Source: JAVBLQ01 sp031553435 (GTDB lineage: Bacteria > Bacteroidota > Bacteroidia > Bacteroidales > Azobacteroidaceae). Taken from it: DNA of 24,769 bases. Of this stretch, positions 1 through 6,940 are shown one piece after another (the stretch's first letter is position 1; the number at the start of each line of letters is the position of its first letter). The position numbers were made by a program, and so were the translations under genes. The notes under the pieces were generated by a model. It made no database searches. It had not been told where the DNA came from and saw only the letters and a list, made by a program, of their open reading frames with translations. The stretch is taken from the NCBI GenBank assembly GCA_031553435.1, contig JAVBLQ010000036.1, positions 1 to 24,769 on the forward strand, in the 5' to 3' direction.

Positions 1-927
1 TACTCCCATGAAGTCGTTTTGTGAGTCCTGTGTGAAATTACCTGTTCCGTCTCCATAAAAGAAAACAACAGAAGATTCACCGGTCATCGAATTGGAATCG
101 AAAGCTACGATATCAATCTTCCCGTCTTTGTCAAAATCTCCGAATTCGAAGCGGGGTTTGGATTTGAAACCATAGTCGGAAGTGATTTTTTTAGCAATAA
201 ATGACTTGTCTCCATTATTAAGATAGACATAAAGCCCGTAAGATTCGTCAATACAAACAATATCAAGAAGTCCGTTTCCGGTGATGTCACAGATTTTTGA
301 TTTTCCTTTACTTGCACCTTGCAGGCCGGTAATGTCACTGGCATAAGTGAATGTGTTACTTCCGTTATTGAGATAAGCATATACTTTGCGCCCGCCTCCG
401 AATTGTACAATGTCTGCTTTGCCATCGTTATTGATATCCGGGAAAAGAATATCGCCATTGATAAGTCCGTAAGTTAAATCCTGTTTTTTGTTACAGATCA
501 CCTGATTTTCGTTGAATCTCAGTTCTGCAACATAAGCGGCGGCGTTGTTGTTGGCGGCAGGAGTTGCCGTTCCTCCCTGTGCTGCGATCAGGTATTGTTT
601 CTGTCCGGTTCTGACGGTAGTAATGCTTCCGTTGTTCAGTCCGGGAAGTTTAAGATCCGTTCTTGTGAAAGTACCATCCCCATTGTTCAGGAGTAAATTG
701 ACAAAACTGGTGGTAAATTCGTCGTAATTGGGTCCCATAACAATCAGATCCGGTTTACCGTCTTCATTGAAATCGCCGATACAGGCAGTCCCGTTAGTCG
801 GGTTTGCGTATAAAGCTTCGAAACGGATTCCTGAATTGGGAAAATTGTAAAATATGTCAGCCGTTTGTTGAGAAAAAACAGAAAAGCTACCGACAACTAA
901 AACTATTGATAAAAGACTCTTTTTCAT
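1..927 (-). CDS. FG-GAP/VCBS repeat secreted protein, C-terminus cut by window edge
   Basis: An open frame runs without a stop from an ATG at 927 to the left edge, giving 309 residues of an incomplete protein. Residues 1-20 form a signal peptide (MKKSLLSIVLVVGSFSVFSQ). Calcium-loop FG-GAP repeats with DxDxDG-type motifs are visible near residues 51-65 (GDFNEDGKPD), 163-177 (PDINNDGKAD), 213-227 (a degenerate CDITGNG copy) and 263-277 (GDFDKDGKID), which predicts a beta-propeller outside the inner membrane. It is co-linear with the complete FG-GAP protein at 6941-8539, so the two are probably paralogues; a T9SS sorting domain may lie beyond the edge. It is the last gene seen in the minus-strand series, 87 nt after a GH43 gene. 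The family includes integrin-like propellers and calcium-dependent carbohydrate-binding or lyase folds, but no catalytic residue can be assigned. A TAnnTTTG-like element lies on the minus strand at 953-960 without a good -33 partner. Confidence 0.85.
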   Translation of the reverse strand, partial: MKKSLLSIVLVVGSFSVFSQQTADIFYNFPNSGIRFEALYANPTNGTACIGDFNEDGKPDLIVMGPNYDEFTTSFVNLLLNNGDGTFTRTDLKLPGLNNGSITTVRTGQKQYLIAAQGGTATPAANNNAAAYVAELRFNENQVICNKKQDLTYGLINGDILFPDINNDGKADIVQFGGGRKVYAYLNNGSNTFTYASDITGLQGASKGKSKICDITGNGLLDIVCIDESYGLYVYLNNGDKSFIAKKITSDYGFKSKPRFEFGDFDKDGKIDIVAFDSNSMTGESSVVFFYGDGTGNFTQDSQNDFMGV

Positions 928-1014
928 GGTATTTAATAAATGATTGCAAATACAAAAATATGTTTATCGATAAAATAGATTATGAAAAAAAGTCTAATTA
1001 AATGGGAGTATTGT

Positions 1015-2088
1015 CTATTTTGGATGTGTGCCCGCTTTCACTCCTTCGTTTGTAATTTTTACCGGTTTTATGGTTCCATCCGGATTAAAATACATCTGCT
1101 CTACGCATACTTCGCGATGATGCCCATTTAAATCTCCCAAGGGATGGCGATGGTAAAAAATATACCATTCGTCTTTCCCAGGTATTTGGATAACTGAGTG
1201 GTGTCCTGCTCCGGTTCCTATTTCAGGGTCTTCCTGCAAAATCTTACCAATCCGTTTGAATGGGCCGAAAGGAGAATCTCCGATAGCATAGGCTACACAA
1301 TAATCTGATCCTGTCCAGGTTCCTTCCGACCACATGAAATAATATTTATTGTTGCGTTTAAGCATAAACGCACCCTCTACGTAACCTTCAATTTCAAGGC
1401 TTTTATAATAACTTCCGTCTTCAAACGGCACAAGACTCAATAAATCAGGGCTTAACTTAACCATGTTGCAATGTGCCCAACCGCCGTAATACATGTAATA
1501 CTGCCCATTATCGTCTTTGTATACAAATTGATCAATCGGTTGCGCTCCATTATGAAACTGGTCGATCAATGGTTTTCCTAATGCGTCTTTGAATGGGCCG
1601 GAAGGTTTATCGGCCACTGCCACCCCTATTCCCCCGTATTCATTATTGTTTTGAATATCATTTCCTCCGAAGAAAAGATAGTACTTTCCGTTGGCTGCAA
1701 TGATGGAAGGCGCCCATAATGCATATTTCACCCACTTTACATCTTCTATAGAAATAACTTTGGGATGTTTGGTCCAATTCACCAAATCTTTCGAAGAAAA
1801 AGCATCCATATAAGTCTGGGCTGTGTAGACCGGATGAACCACTTTGGTTTGTGCGGTGGGATAAACAGGAATAGAATCGGGATGCCCTTCTATATAGATA
1901 TCTGAAAGCGTACTATAAACCCAGTATTCATCTCCGAAAATAATTGCTTCCGGATCGGCATACCAACCTGTAAAAATAGGATTGCCACTCATTTTTGGTT
2001 CTTCCGTGACTTGTTTTCCTGATTTTTTCGGAGAACAGGAATAAAAGGAAAGGAGTAAAAGGGATACAATCAAGAAGTTGTTTTGCAT
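1015..2088 (-). CDS. GH43-family glycoside hydrolase, probable lipoprotein (arabinofuranosidase/xylosidase type)
   Basis: Five-bladed propeller glycosidase of family GH43, expected to release terminal alpha-L-arabinofuranosyl or beta-D-xylosyl residues by inversion. The frame is open from 2121, but the ATG at 2088 is preferred because it starts a clean signal sequence (MQNNFLIVSLLLLSFYSC), giving 357 residues. Cys18 could be a lipidation site, although Phe at -3 is not the usual Leu. The GH43 triad is visible: general base Asp45 in WYADPEA, pKa-modulating Asp186 in PIDQFVYKDD, and general acid Glu238 in GYVEGAF. WAPSI at 125-129 is also typical. The length fits a single catalytic domain with no extra module. 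It lies 138 nt downstream of the small hypothetical gene and 87 nt upstream of the partial FG-GAP gene, all on one strand. The subfamily and exact substrate cannot be fixed by eye; the neighbouring GH127/146 enzyme favours an arabinose-linked role. Confidence 0.88.
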   Translation of the reverse strand: MQNNFLIVSLLLLSFYSCSPKKSGKQVTEEPKMSGNPIFTGWYADPEAIIFGDEYWVYSTLSDIYIEGHPDSIPVYPTAQTKVVHPVYTAQTYMDAFSSKDLVNWTKHPKVISIEDVKWVKYALWAPSIIAANGKYYLFFGGNDIQNNNEYGGIGVAVADKPSGPFKDALGKPLIDQFHNGAQPIDQFVYKDDNGQYYMYYGGWAHCNMVKLSPDLLSLVPFEDGSYYKSLEIEGYVEGAFMLKRNNKYYFMWSEGTWTGSDYCVAYAIGDSPFGPFKRIGKILQEDPEIGTGAGHHSVIQIPGKDEWYIFYHRHPLGDLNGHHREVCVEQMYFNPDGTIKPVKITNEGVKAGTHPK

Positions 2089-2226
2089 AATTTCAAATTT
2101 TAAACAGTTTCTAAAATACAATCATTTATTTCAGTGCTTAAATGTACATGATAAAAATTAATTTCATGCATATATTCGCCATCAATAATTGGTAAAAAAG
2201 AGAGTCTTATCTGAAAAACAAAACTT

Positions 2227-2883
2227 TTACTCCAATGTATAACAATATGCTACAATTTTTTCAATATCTTCTGTTTTGCTGAAATCAACCGAGTTTTCTT
2301 TGGCAAATTGTTCGATTTTATCTTCATTGCCTTTGAATAATTTTCCTAATGTTTTGGCAGAATTGAATTTTTTGAAACTGTTTTTTTGTTTGATATAGAA
2401 AAAGCGTTCGGTTTTTGTTTCGAATATTTCATCCAGGTTGAAGCGTGCATAATCGGCGCCATGTCCCTGCATGCTTCCTATGTTTGTGATGGAACTTGCC
2501 TGGGAGTGGCCTCCATAAGCTGTTCCTTTTCCCTGTGAAATCAATTTGGATTTCCACTGAATATAAAAAGATTGATTTCCGGCAGCAATTTGTTCATAGA
2601 ATGCATCTTTCCGGGCATAGACAAAATGCCTGTTGCCAATTTGGATGCCTGTCACTTCAGCCGGATTGGCCAATGCAAGTATCGAATTGTCCGGATTCCG
2701 GAATAGCATTTCTTCTTCCACTGAATTGTAGTTCAGTAACGCTTTTATTTTTTTACCATCTTTATAACTGACGGTTCCTTCTTTGAATTGGGAAAAGAGA
2801 AGTCCGTTGGTTAGGTCAGACGATGCTTGTCCCTGTGCAACGATGGGTAAAAAGCAACATAGAAATAATAATAAATTTTTCAT
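2227..2883 (-). CDS. secreted protein of unknown function
   Basis: A 218-residue protein with an N-terminal signal peptide (MKNLLLFLCCFLPIVAQGQA), so exported to the periplasm or beyond. I see no catalytic motif. The mature part starts with a beta-rich segment of about 60 residues (GTVSYKDGKKIKALLNY onward, residues 36-90), then a Gly/Ser/His-rich stretch near 118-143, and ends in a charged helical region (KTLGKLFKGNEDKIEQF, 177-193) followed by VDFSKTEDIEKIV. This architecture resembles small hypothetical proteins common in Bacteroidota, in which a beta domain is followed by a Lys/Glu-rich tail; that likeness is from memory and gives no function. It starts only 4 nt after the stop of the GH43 gene at 2888, so the two are co-transcribed and probably translationally close. 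Cysteines 9, 10 and 214 are few, and Cys9-Cys10 sit in the signal without a clear lipobox. Confidence 0.8.
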   Translation of the reverse strand: MKNLLLFLCCFLPIVAQGQASSDLTNGLLFSQFKEGTVSYKDGKKIKALLNYNSVEEEMLFRNPDNSILALANPAEVTGIQIGNRHFVYARKDAFYEQIAAGNQSFYIQWKSKLISQGKGTAYGGHSQASSITNIGSMQGHGADYARFNLDEIFETKTERFFYIKQKNSFKKFNSAKTLGKLFKGNEDKIEQFAKENSVDFSKTEDIEKIVAYCYTLE

Positions 2884-2887
2884 GGTT

Positions 2888-4441
2888 TTAATTATTTATC
2901 AGTTCAACCTTTTTGAAGCAGGCATATTCTCCGGGTGTTCCGGAAGCTACGATTCCGAAGCGAAATCCCATTCCCCAGGGAACAAGTCCGGATGCGTCGA
3001 TTTGTTTGTCAAAGGCAATGTTTTTTCCGTTGTATTCATAGGAAAATGATAACAGATAGCCTTGAGTTACATGCATGATTATTGTTACTTTATTTGCTTT
3101 GATGTCTGCTTTGTCGAGTATTTCAAGTGTTTGTTGGTTTTTCCGTATTTCTATTCTGTTTTTTCCGACATAAATACCGATGGCGGCCAAAGGCGCTCCG
3201 AAACCGTTGTGTATTCCTCCCACAAGAGATACTCCTGAAAAGGTATTGTTTCCTGATTGCGTAAGATCAATATCGGCTTTTAGGGTGTAGTTCAAAGATT
3301 TGCTTTGTTGTACCAGTAAAGTTCCGATTTGTTCGTTTTCGGAAGAGGCTCCCAGGTATAGTCCTTTGTTTCCTGTTTTTAAGTCTATATTTTGTGTTAC
3401 GCGCCATTGCCAGACCGGTTTCAGGCTTTTTTCCGTAAAGTTGTCTGTAAAGTTTAAACTTTCTGAAACTCTGTCGTAAGTTGCCTTGTTTCTGAAGATG
3501 GGCCATTCGTCATCTGTCCATTCTATTTTTTCCAATACACCTTGCCGCCCTACGTATACATCTCCAATGGTATTATAGGCATGATAAAGCATATAATAAT
3601 CGTTTCCGTTTTTTACCATAGTACCGTGTCCGCTGCATTTCCAGTCGGTATTGTCTGTCAGTATCGGATTATTCTCATATTTTTTCCAGGGGCCTGAGAT
3701 GGATTCGGATCGGGCGACTCCGGTTTTGTAATTGCATTTTTTATCGCAACAGCTTCCTCCTGAATAGGTTGCATAATAATATTTTCCTTTTTTGAAAATA
3801 CAAACGCCTTCAACCAGCCAGCGTTCCCAACTGGTGTCATCTGATTCGTTGTTACGAAATAGTTCTATCGGCTGACCAATTAATTTTGTTCTGTCCGGAT
3901 TGATTTCCTGCATCCAGATGGGGGTTGGGCGTCCTATACTGTTACCGTCTTCTTTCCAGGCCATATAAATTTTCCCATTGTCGTCTGTAATTTCGAAAGC
4001 GTCAATAGATCCGGCTTTCTGGCTTACCAATGGTCCGTGATCCGTATAATTTCCATCAGGGGAGTCGGCGCTTGCAACAGCTATGGTTAAGCGATTGTTT
4101 TTTTTCGATCGGGCTGTGTAATAAACAAATACTTTTTTTTGTTTTTCATCATAAGATAATTCCGGCGCCCAAAAATTATTTAATGCCCAACCGGGTGCTC
4201 CTTTGGGGAAAATATAGGAAACCAGTTCCCAGTTAATCATGTCTTTTGATTTGAAAATGGGGAATAATGGCGACCATTCGTTGGATGTGGCTGATGCCCA
4301 ATAAGTATCTCCGATTTTAATGATAGTCGGATCCGGACGGTCGCCGGGCAATACCGGGTTAAAAATTGTTGTTGCTCTGCCTGTATTGAAACAAATAACG
4401 AACAGCAGGGTGAAGCTGAAATAATATACTATTTTTTTCAT
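2888..4441 (-). CDS. GH43-family glycoside hydrolase with C-terminal beta-sandwich module
   Basis: Secreted GH43 enzyme of 517 residues, expected to act on arabinofuranosyl or xylosyl linkages. Residues 1-23 form a signal peptide. The catalytic propeller spans about 28-320, with base Asp37 in RPDPT, pKa-modulating Asp147 in GSIDAFE and general acid Glu211 in WLVEG; WAPEL at 91-95 is a typical blade motif. A Cys-rich loop (GGSCCDKKC, 228-236) near the active-site face may carry a disulfide. Residues about 330-517 look like a separate beta-sandwich ending in a GMGFRFGIVAS-type strand, as in many two-domain GH43 proteins, where the C-terminal module packs on the propeller and shapes the cleft. 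It is 43 nt downstream of the GH127/146 gene and 4 nt upstream of the small secreted-protein gene. No lipobox is seen, so it is likely periplasmic or released. Arabinofuranosidase is the favoured activity from context; xylosidase or exo-arabinanase remain possible. Confidence 0.9.
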   Translation of the reverse strand: MKKIVYYFSFTLLFVICFNTGRATTIFNPVLPGDRPDPTIIKIGDTYWASATSNEWSPLFPIFKSKDMINWELVSYIFPKGAPGWALNNFWAPELSYDEKQKKVFVYYTARSKKNNRLTIAVASADSPDGNYTDHGPLVSQKAGSIDAFEITDDNGKIYMAWKEDGNSIGRPTPIWMQEINPDRTKLIGQPIELFRNNESDDTSWERWLVEGVCIFKKGKYYYATYSGGSCCDKKCNYKTGVARSESISGPWKKYENNPILTDNTDWKCSGHGTMVKNGNDYYMLYHAYNTIGDVYVGRQGVLEKIEWTDDEWPIFRNKATYDRVSESLNFTDNFTEKSLKPVWQWRVTQNIDLKTGNKGLYLGASSENEQIGTLLVQQSKSLNYTLKADIDLTQSGNNTFSGVSLVGGIHNGFGAPLAAIGIYVGKNRIEIRKNQQTLEILDKADIKANKVTIIMHVTQGYLLSFSYEYNGKNIAFDKQIDASGLVPWGMGFRFGIVASGTPGEYACFKKVELINN

Positions 4442-4484
4442 AAGTCATAAATAATGATGCTGGAAGTTTAAACAGTTTGTTAGT

Positions 4485-6866
4485 TTATCTTAAATCCGGA
4501 TCTGATGTTATTTTCAGTTGATAAATTCCTCCGGCTGTTTTTTCTTCTTTGGCCTGGAAGCGTACATTGATTTTGTCTTTTCCTTTCGTCCATTCCTGCG
4601 GAATAAGATATAAATCGTCTACATAAGTGAGATATAGCCGGCGATTGAGATTGATTGTTTTCAACAATTTTCCATCAATCAGGATATCGAATTCGTGTTT
4701 GGGTGTTTCATCTCCCCAATAACGACAAATCAGGTGATATGGATTTGTTTCTTTTTTATTGATTTTCAGGTCGTATGAGAACCAGCCTCCGTTGATGGCA
4801 TCGCGATATTGTGTGTTTTTCGCCCAAAAATAATCGTGCCAACGGATGGTGTCATTTTGTCCTTGCAGGTTATGTTTTTTTTCATTATCTGTATCTGCTA
4901 TCATTACTTCATCCGTGAGCGCTTGCCGGCGTTGACGGAATATTTCCGGAGAATAAATTTTCCAGTAAACGGTATAGCGCTGATGGTGCATTTTAAAATA
5001 TGGGATTAACTCTGCAGAAGATTGTTTTTCTCCGTTATTTACTTTGAAATGAAGTGGTTTTTGTATGTCTTCAACAATCCACCCGCTCAGGTTATTCAGG
5101 TCGCCAACCAAAGGAGTGATGTTTTTCAGGGGAACGGCATCTTTCAGTGCGCGATTGCCCGAAACTCTGTCGTCCGGCATGTGATCATTACCTAATGCTC
5201 CTGCCAGTACAACCGGCCCGTACATAATGCTTCCGAAGTGGGGCTCGTCTTTTACATAATCAACGTATAAAGACCTTTGATAGGTAATAATAATTTCGTC
5301 TCCGGTTCTTAATTTTTGCAGGACAATGCATCCGTTTTTTATAGTAACTTCTTTATTTTCTCCATTAATTTGTATTTGAGGTTTGGATTGCAACCATTCC
5401 GGGATGCGGATAAATACGTTTCCATTGAAAGTACCATTGTCGTCCAGTCTCAATTGTATATTGTCGGATTCCGGGAATTGGGTTCTCAGCGTCATTTTGA
5501 GTCCGGTTTCTTTCCAATTTAGCGTTGACGGGATAAACAGGTTTATCAGTAAAGAGTCTTTCGTATAAAAATAGATAGATTCTGCATATTTTGCATGGTT
5601 TTCCATTCCTGTACCGACACAGCACCAGAATGATTCGTAAGGGGTGCTGTATTGTTTGAATAATCCCGGCATCAAGGCTGTATAATAGGTTACACAACCT
5701 TCCATGTCCGGGTCTTGCGAGGCTAAAATATGATTGTAAAGGGCGTGTTCATAGTAGTTGAGATATTTCATGTTGCCTGAATGTGTGAACAGGTGCTTGG
5801 AAAGTTTCAACATATTGTATGTATTGCATGTTTCGGCTGATGAATAATCCAGCCGTTTGCTTTCTTCTCCGGGGATTCCGAACCGTTCGTAGCAACTGTT
5901 TCCTCCGATGGCCATCGTGTGGTCCCGGATGACAATATCCCAGAAGTTTTCGGATGCTCTGATGAATGCTTTATTGTTTATAAAATCGTATTGGCGCGCT
6001 ACTCCCTGAAATTTAGGAATCTGGTCGTTGGCATGTCTTCCGGACAGGACATCTTCTCCGTTGGCTGTGGGATAAATAACATTGATATGATTGAAGCGTT
6101 GGGCTGCTTGCAGATATTTCTCATTACCGGTAATTGCATAGACATCGGTTAAAACTTCATTCATACCACCTTGTTCAACGGATAGCATGGCCTGAAATAA
6201 ATCACTGTTTGATCGAATGGCTAAATCTGCAATGTAGTCGGATAGTTTGATTAATATTTCTTTGGCTTCGGATCGGTCGGCATAAACATAAGCGTCACGC
6301 AGTCCGGCTAATATTTTGTGGATGCAGTACCAGGAATTTCCGTTTTTATTGAAATTCCAGGGTTGTTTGGTTTCGTCAGGCTGATTCAGGAATAATTGTC
6401 CGTTGAGCAGGGCTTCGTAACCTTCTTTTCCCCGTTTTCCCGTGATAAACCAACCATCGTCAAATTGGTTCTGGCATTTTTTTAATTCACTGAGGATATA
6501 ATCCAGTCTGTCTGAAAATACTTTTTCTCCAGTGGCTGCATAGTATAATGCACATGATGACATGTAGTGTCCCCAGGTACATCCTCCACCTTTTTCCCAT
6601 CCTCCGTAGTTTTCGCCTTTAGGCTGTAGTCCTGCAGTTTTGAGCACATGAGGAATAAGCCTGTCTATTTCTAATGAAAGGACATAAGATTTATGTCTGT
6701 CCATTGCCTGTTTGAAATAGCTGTCGGAAAGTTGCACTTCGGATAATCCGAATGTTTTCCAGGTTGGAGCATTGAGACAGGCTACAACTTGTTTGTTCTC
6801 AATTTCAGATGCAGAAAGAATTGAGAGAAGGGTTGAGAATATGAACAGGAAGACTGTTTTTTTCAT
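4485..6866 (-). CDS. GH127/GH146-family (DUF1680) beta-L-arabinofuranosidase
   Basis: Retaining glycosidase of the DUF1680 superfamily, which removes beta-L-arabinofuranosyl groups using a cysteine nucleophile and a zinc site. The 793-residue protein starts with a signal peptide (about 1-20). The N-terminal pattern LSEVQLSDSYFKQA and ENYGGWEKGGGCTWGHY (86-101), followed by the alpha/alpha-barrel, is typical. The metal/catalytic set is visible as Glu345 and Cys347 in AETCNTYNML and Cys415-Cys416 in SFWCCVGTG; by analogy with Bifidobacterium HypBA1 one of the paired cysteines is the nucleophile. Glu327 in CYERFG may be the acid/base. After the barrel come beta domains, including a C-terminal module of about 100 residues (from about 693, GGWFSYDLKI) resembling DUF6805. 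Length and layout resemble GH146 enzymes of gut Bacteroides more than the shorter GH127 type. It is the first enzyme gene after the hairpin at 6887-6930. It strongly suggests an arabinose-containing substrate. Confidence 0.92.
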   Translation of the reverse strand: MKKTVFLFIFSTLLSILSASEIENKQVVACLNAPTWKTFGLSEVQLSDSYFKQAMDRHKSYVLSLEIDRLIPHVLKTAGLQPKGENYGGWEKGGGCTWGHYMSSCALYYAATGEKVFSDRLDYILSELKKCQNQFDDGWFITGKRGKEGYEALLNGQLFLNQPDETKQPWNFNKNGNSWYCIHKILAGLRDAYVYADRSEAKEILIKLSDYIADLAIRSNSDLFQAMLSVEQGGMNEVLTDVYAITGNEKYLQAAQRFNHINVIYPTANGEDVLSGRHANDQIPKFQGVARQYDFINNKAFIRASENFWDIVIRDHTMAIGGNSCYERFGIPGEESKRLDYSSAETCNTYNMLKLSKHLFTHSGNMKYLNYYEHALYNHILASQDPDMEGCVTYYTALMPGLFKQYSTPYESFWCCVGTGMENHAKYAESIYFYTKDSLLINLFIPSTLNWKETGLKMTLRTQFPESDNIQLRLDDNGTFNGNVFIRIPEWLQSKPQIQINGENKEVTIKNGCIVLQKLRTGDEIIITYQRSLYVDYVKDEPHFGSIMYGPVVLAGALGNDHMPDDRVSGNRALKDAVPLKNITPLVGDLNNLSGWIVEDIQKPLHFKVNNGEKQSSAELIPYFKMHHQRYTVYWKIYSPEIFRQRRQALTDEVMIADTDNEKKHNLQGQNDTIRWHDYFWAKNTQYRDAINGGWFSYDLKINKKETNPYHLICRYWGDETPKHEFDILIDGKLLKTINLNRRLYLTYVDDLYLIPQEWTKGKDKINVRFQAKEEKTAGGIYQLKITSDPDLR

Positions 6867-6886
6867 GAAACAAAATTTGGCAAGTG

Positions 6887-6930
6887 AAAAACTAAAAGTG
6901 AAAAGAGGAGAGTTTTCACTTTTAGTTTTT
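6887..6930 (-). terminator. perfect 18-bp inverted repeat between propeller gene and enzyme block
   Basis: AAAAACTAAAAGTGAAAA at 6887-6904 pairs exactly with its reverse complement at 6913-6930 around an 8-nt loop. It lies 10 nt past the stop codon of the FG-GAP gene and 20 nt before the start of the GH127/146 gene. The arm read last on the minus strand ends in a T-run (AGTTTTTC), so partial intrinsic termination is plausible; RNA processing or 3'-end protection is the alternative. The right arm is followed by a second near-copy of its sequence (acttttagtttta), making a short tandem repeat. Confidence 0.6.
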
Positions 6931-6940
6931 ACTTTTAGTT

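Noticed and set aside
105..458. 117-codon minus-strand open frame inside the left-edge gene
   Set aside because: It is an alternative frame of the FG-GAP gene at 1-927; the latter has a signal peptide and FG-GAP motifs in an uninterrupted frame.
804..1001. 65-codon plus-strand frame in the 5' part of the left-edge gene and its upstream gap
   Set aside because: Mostly antisense to the FG-GAP signal-peptide region, and the product has no recognizable features.
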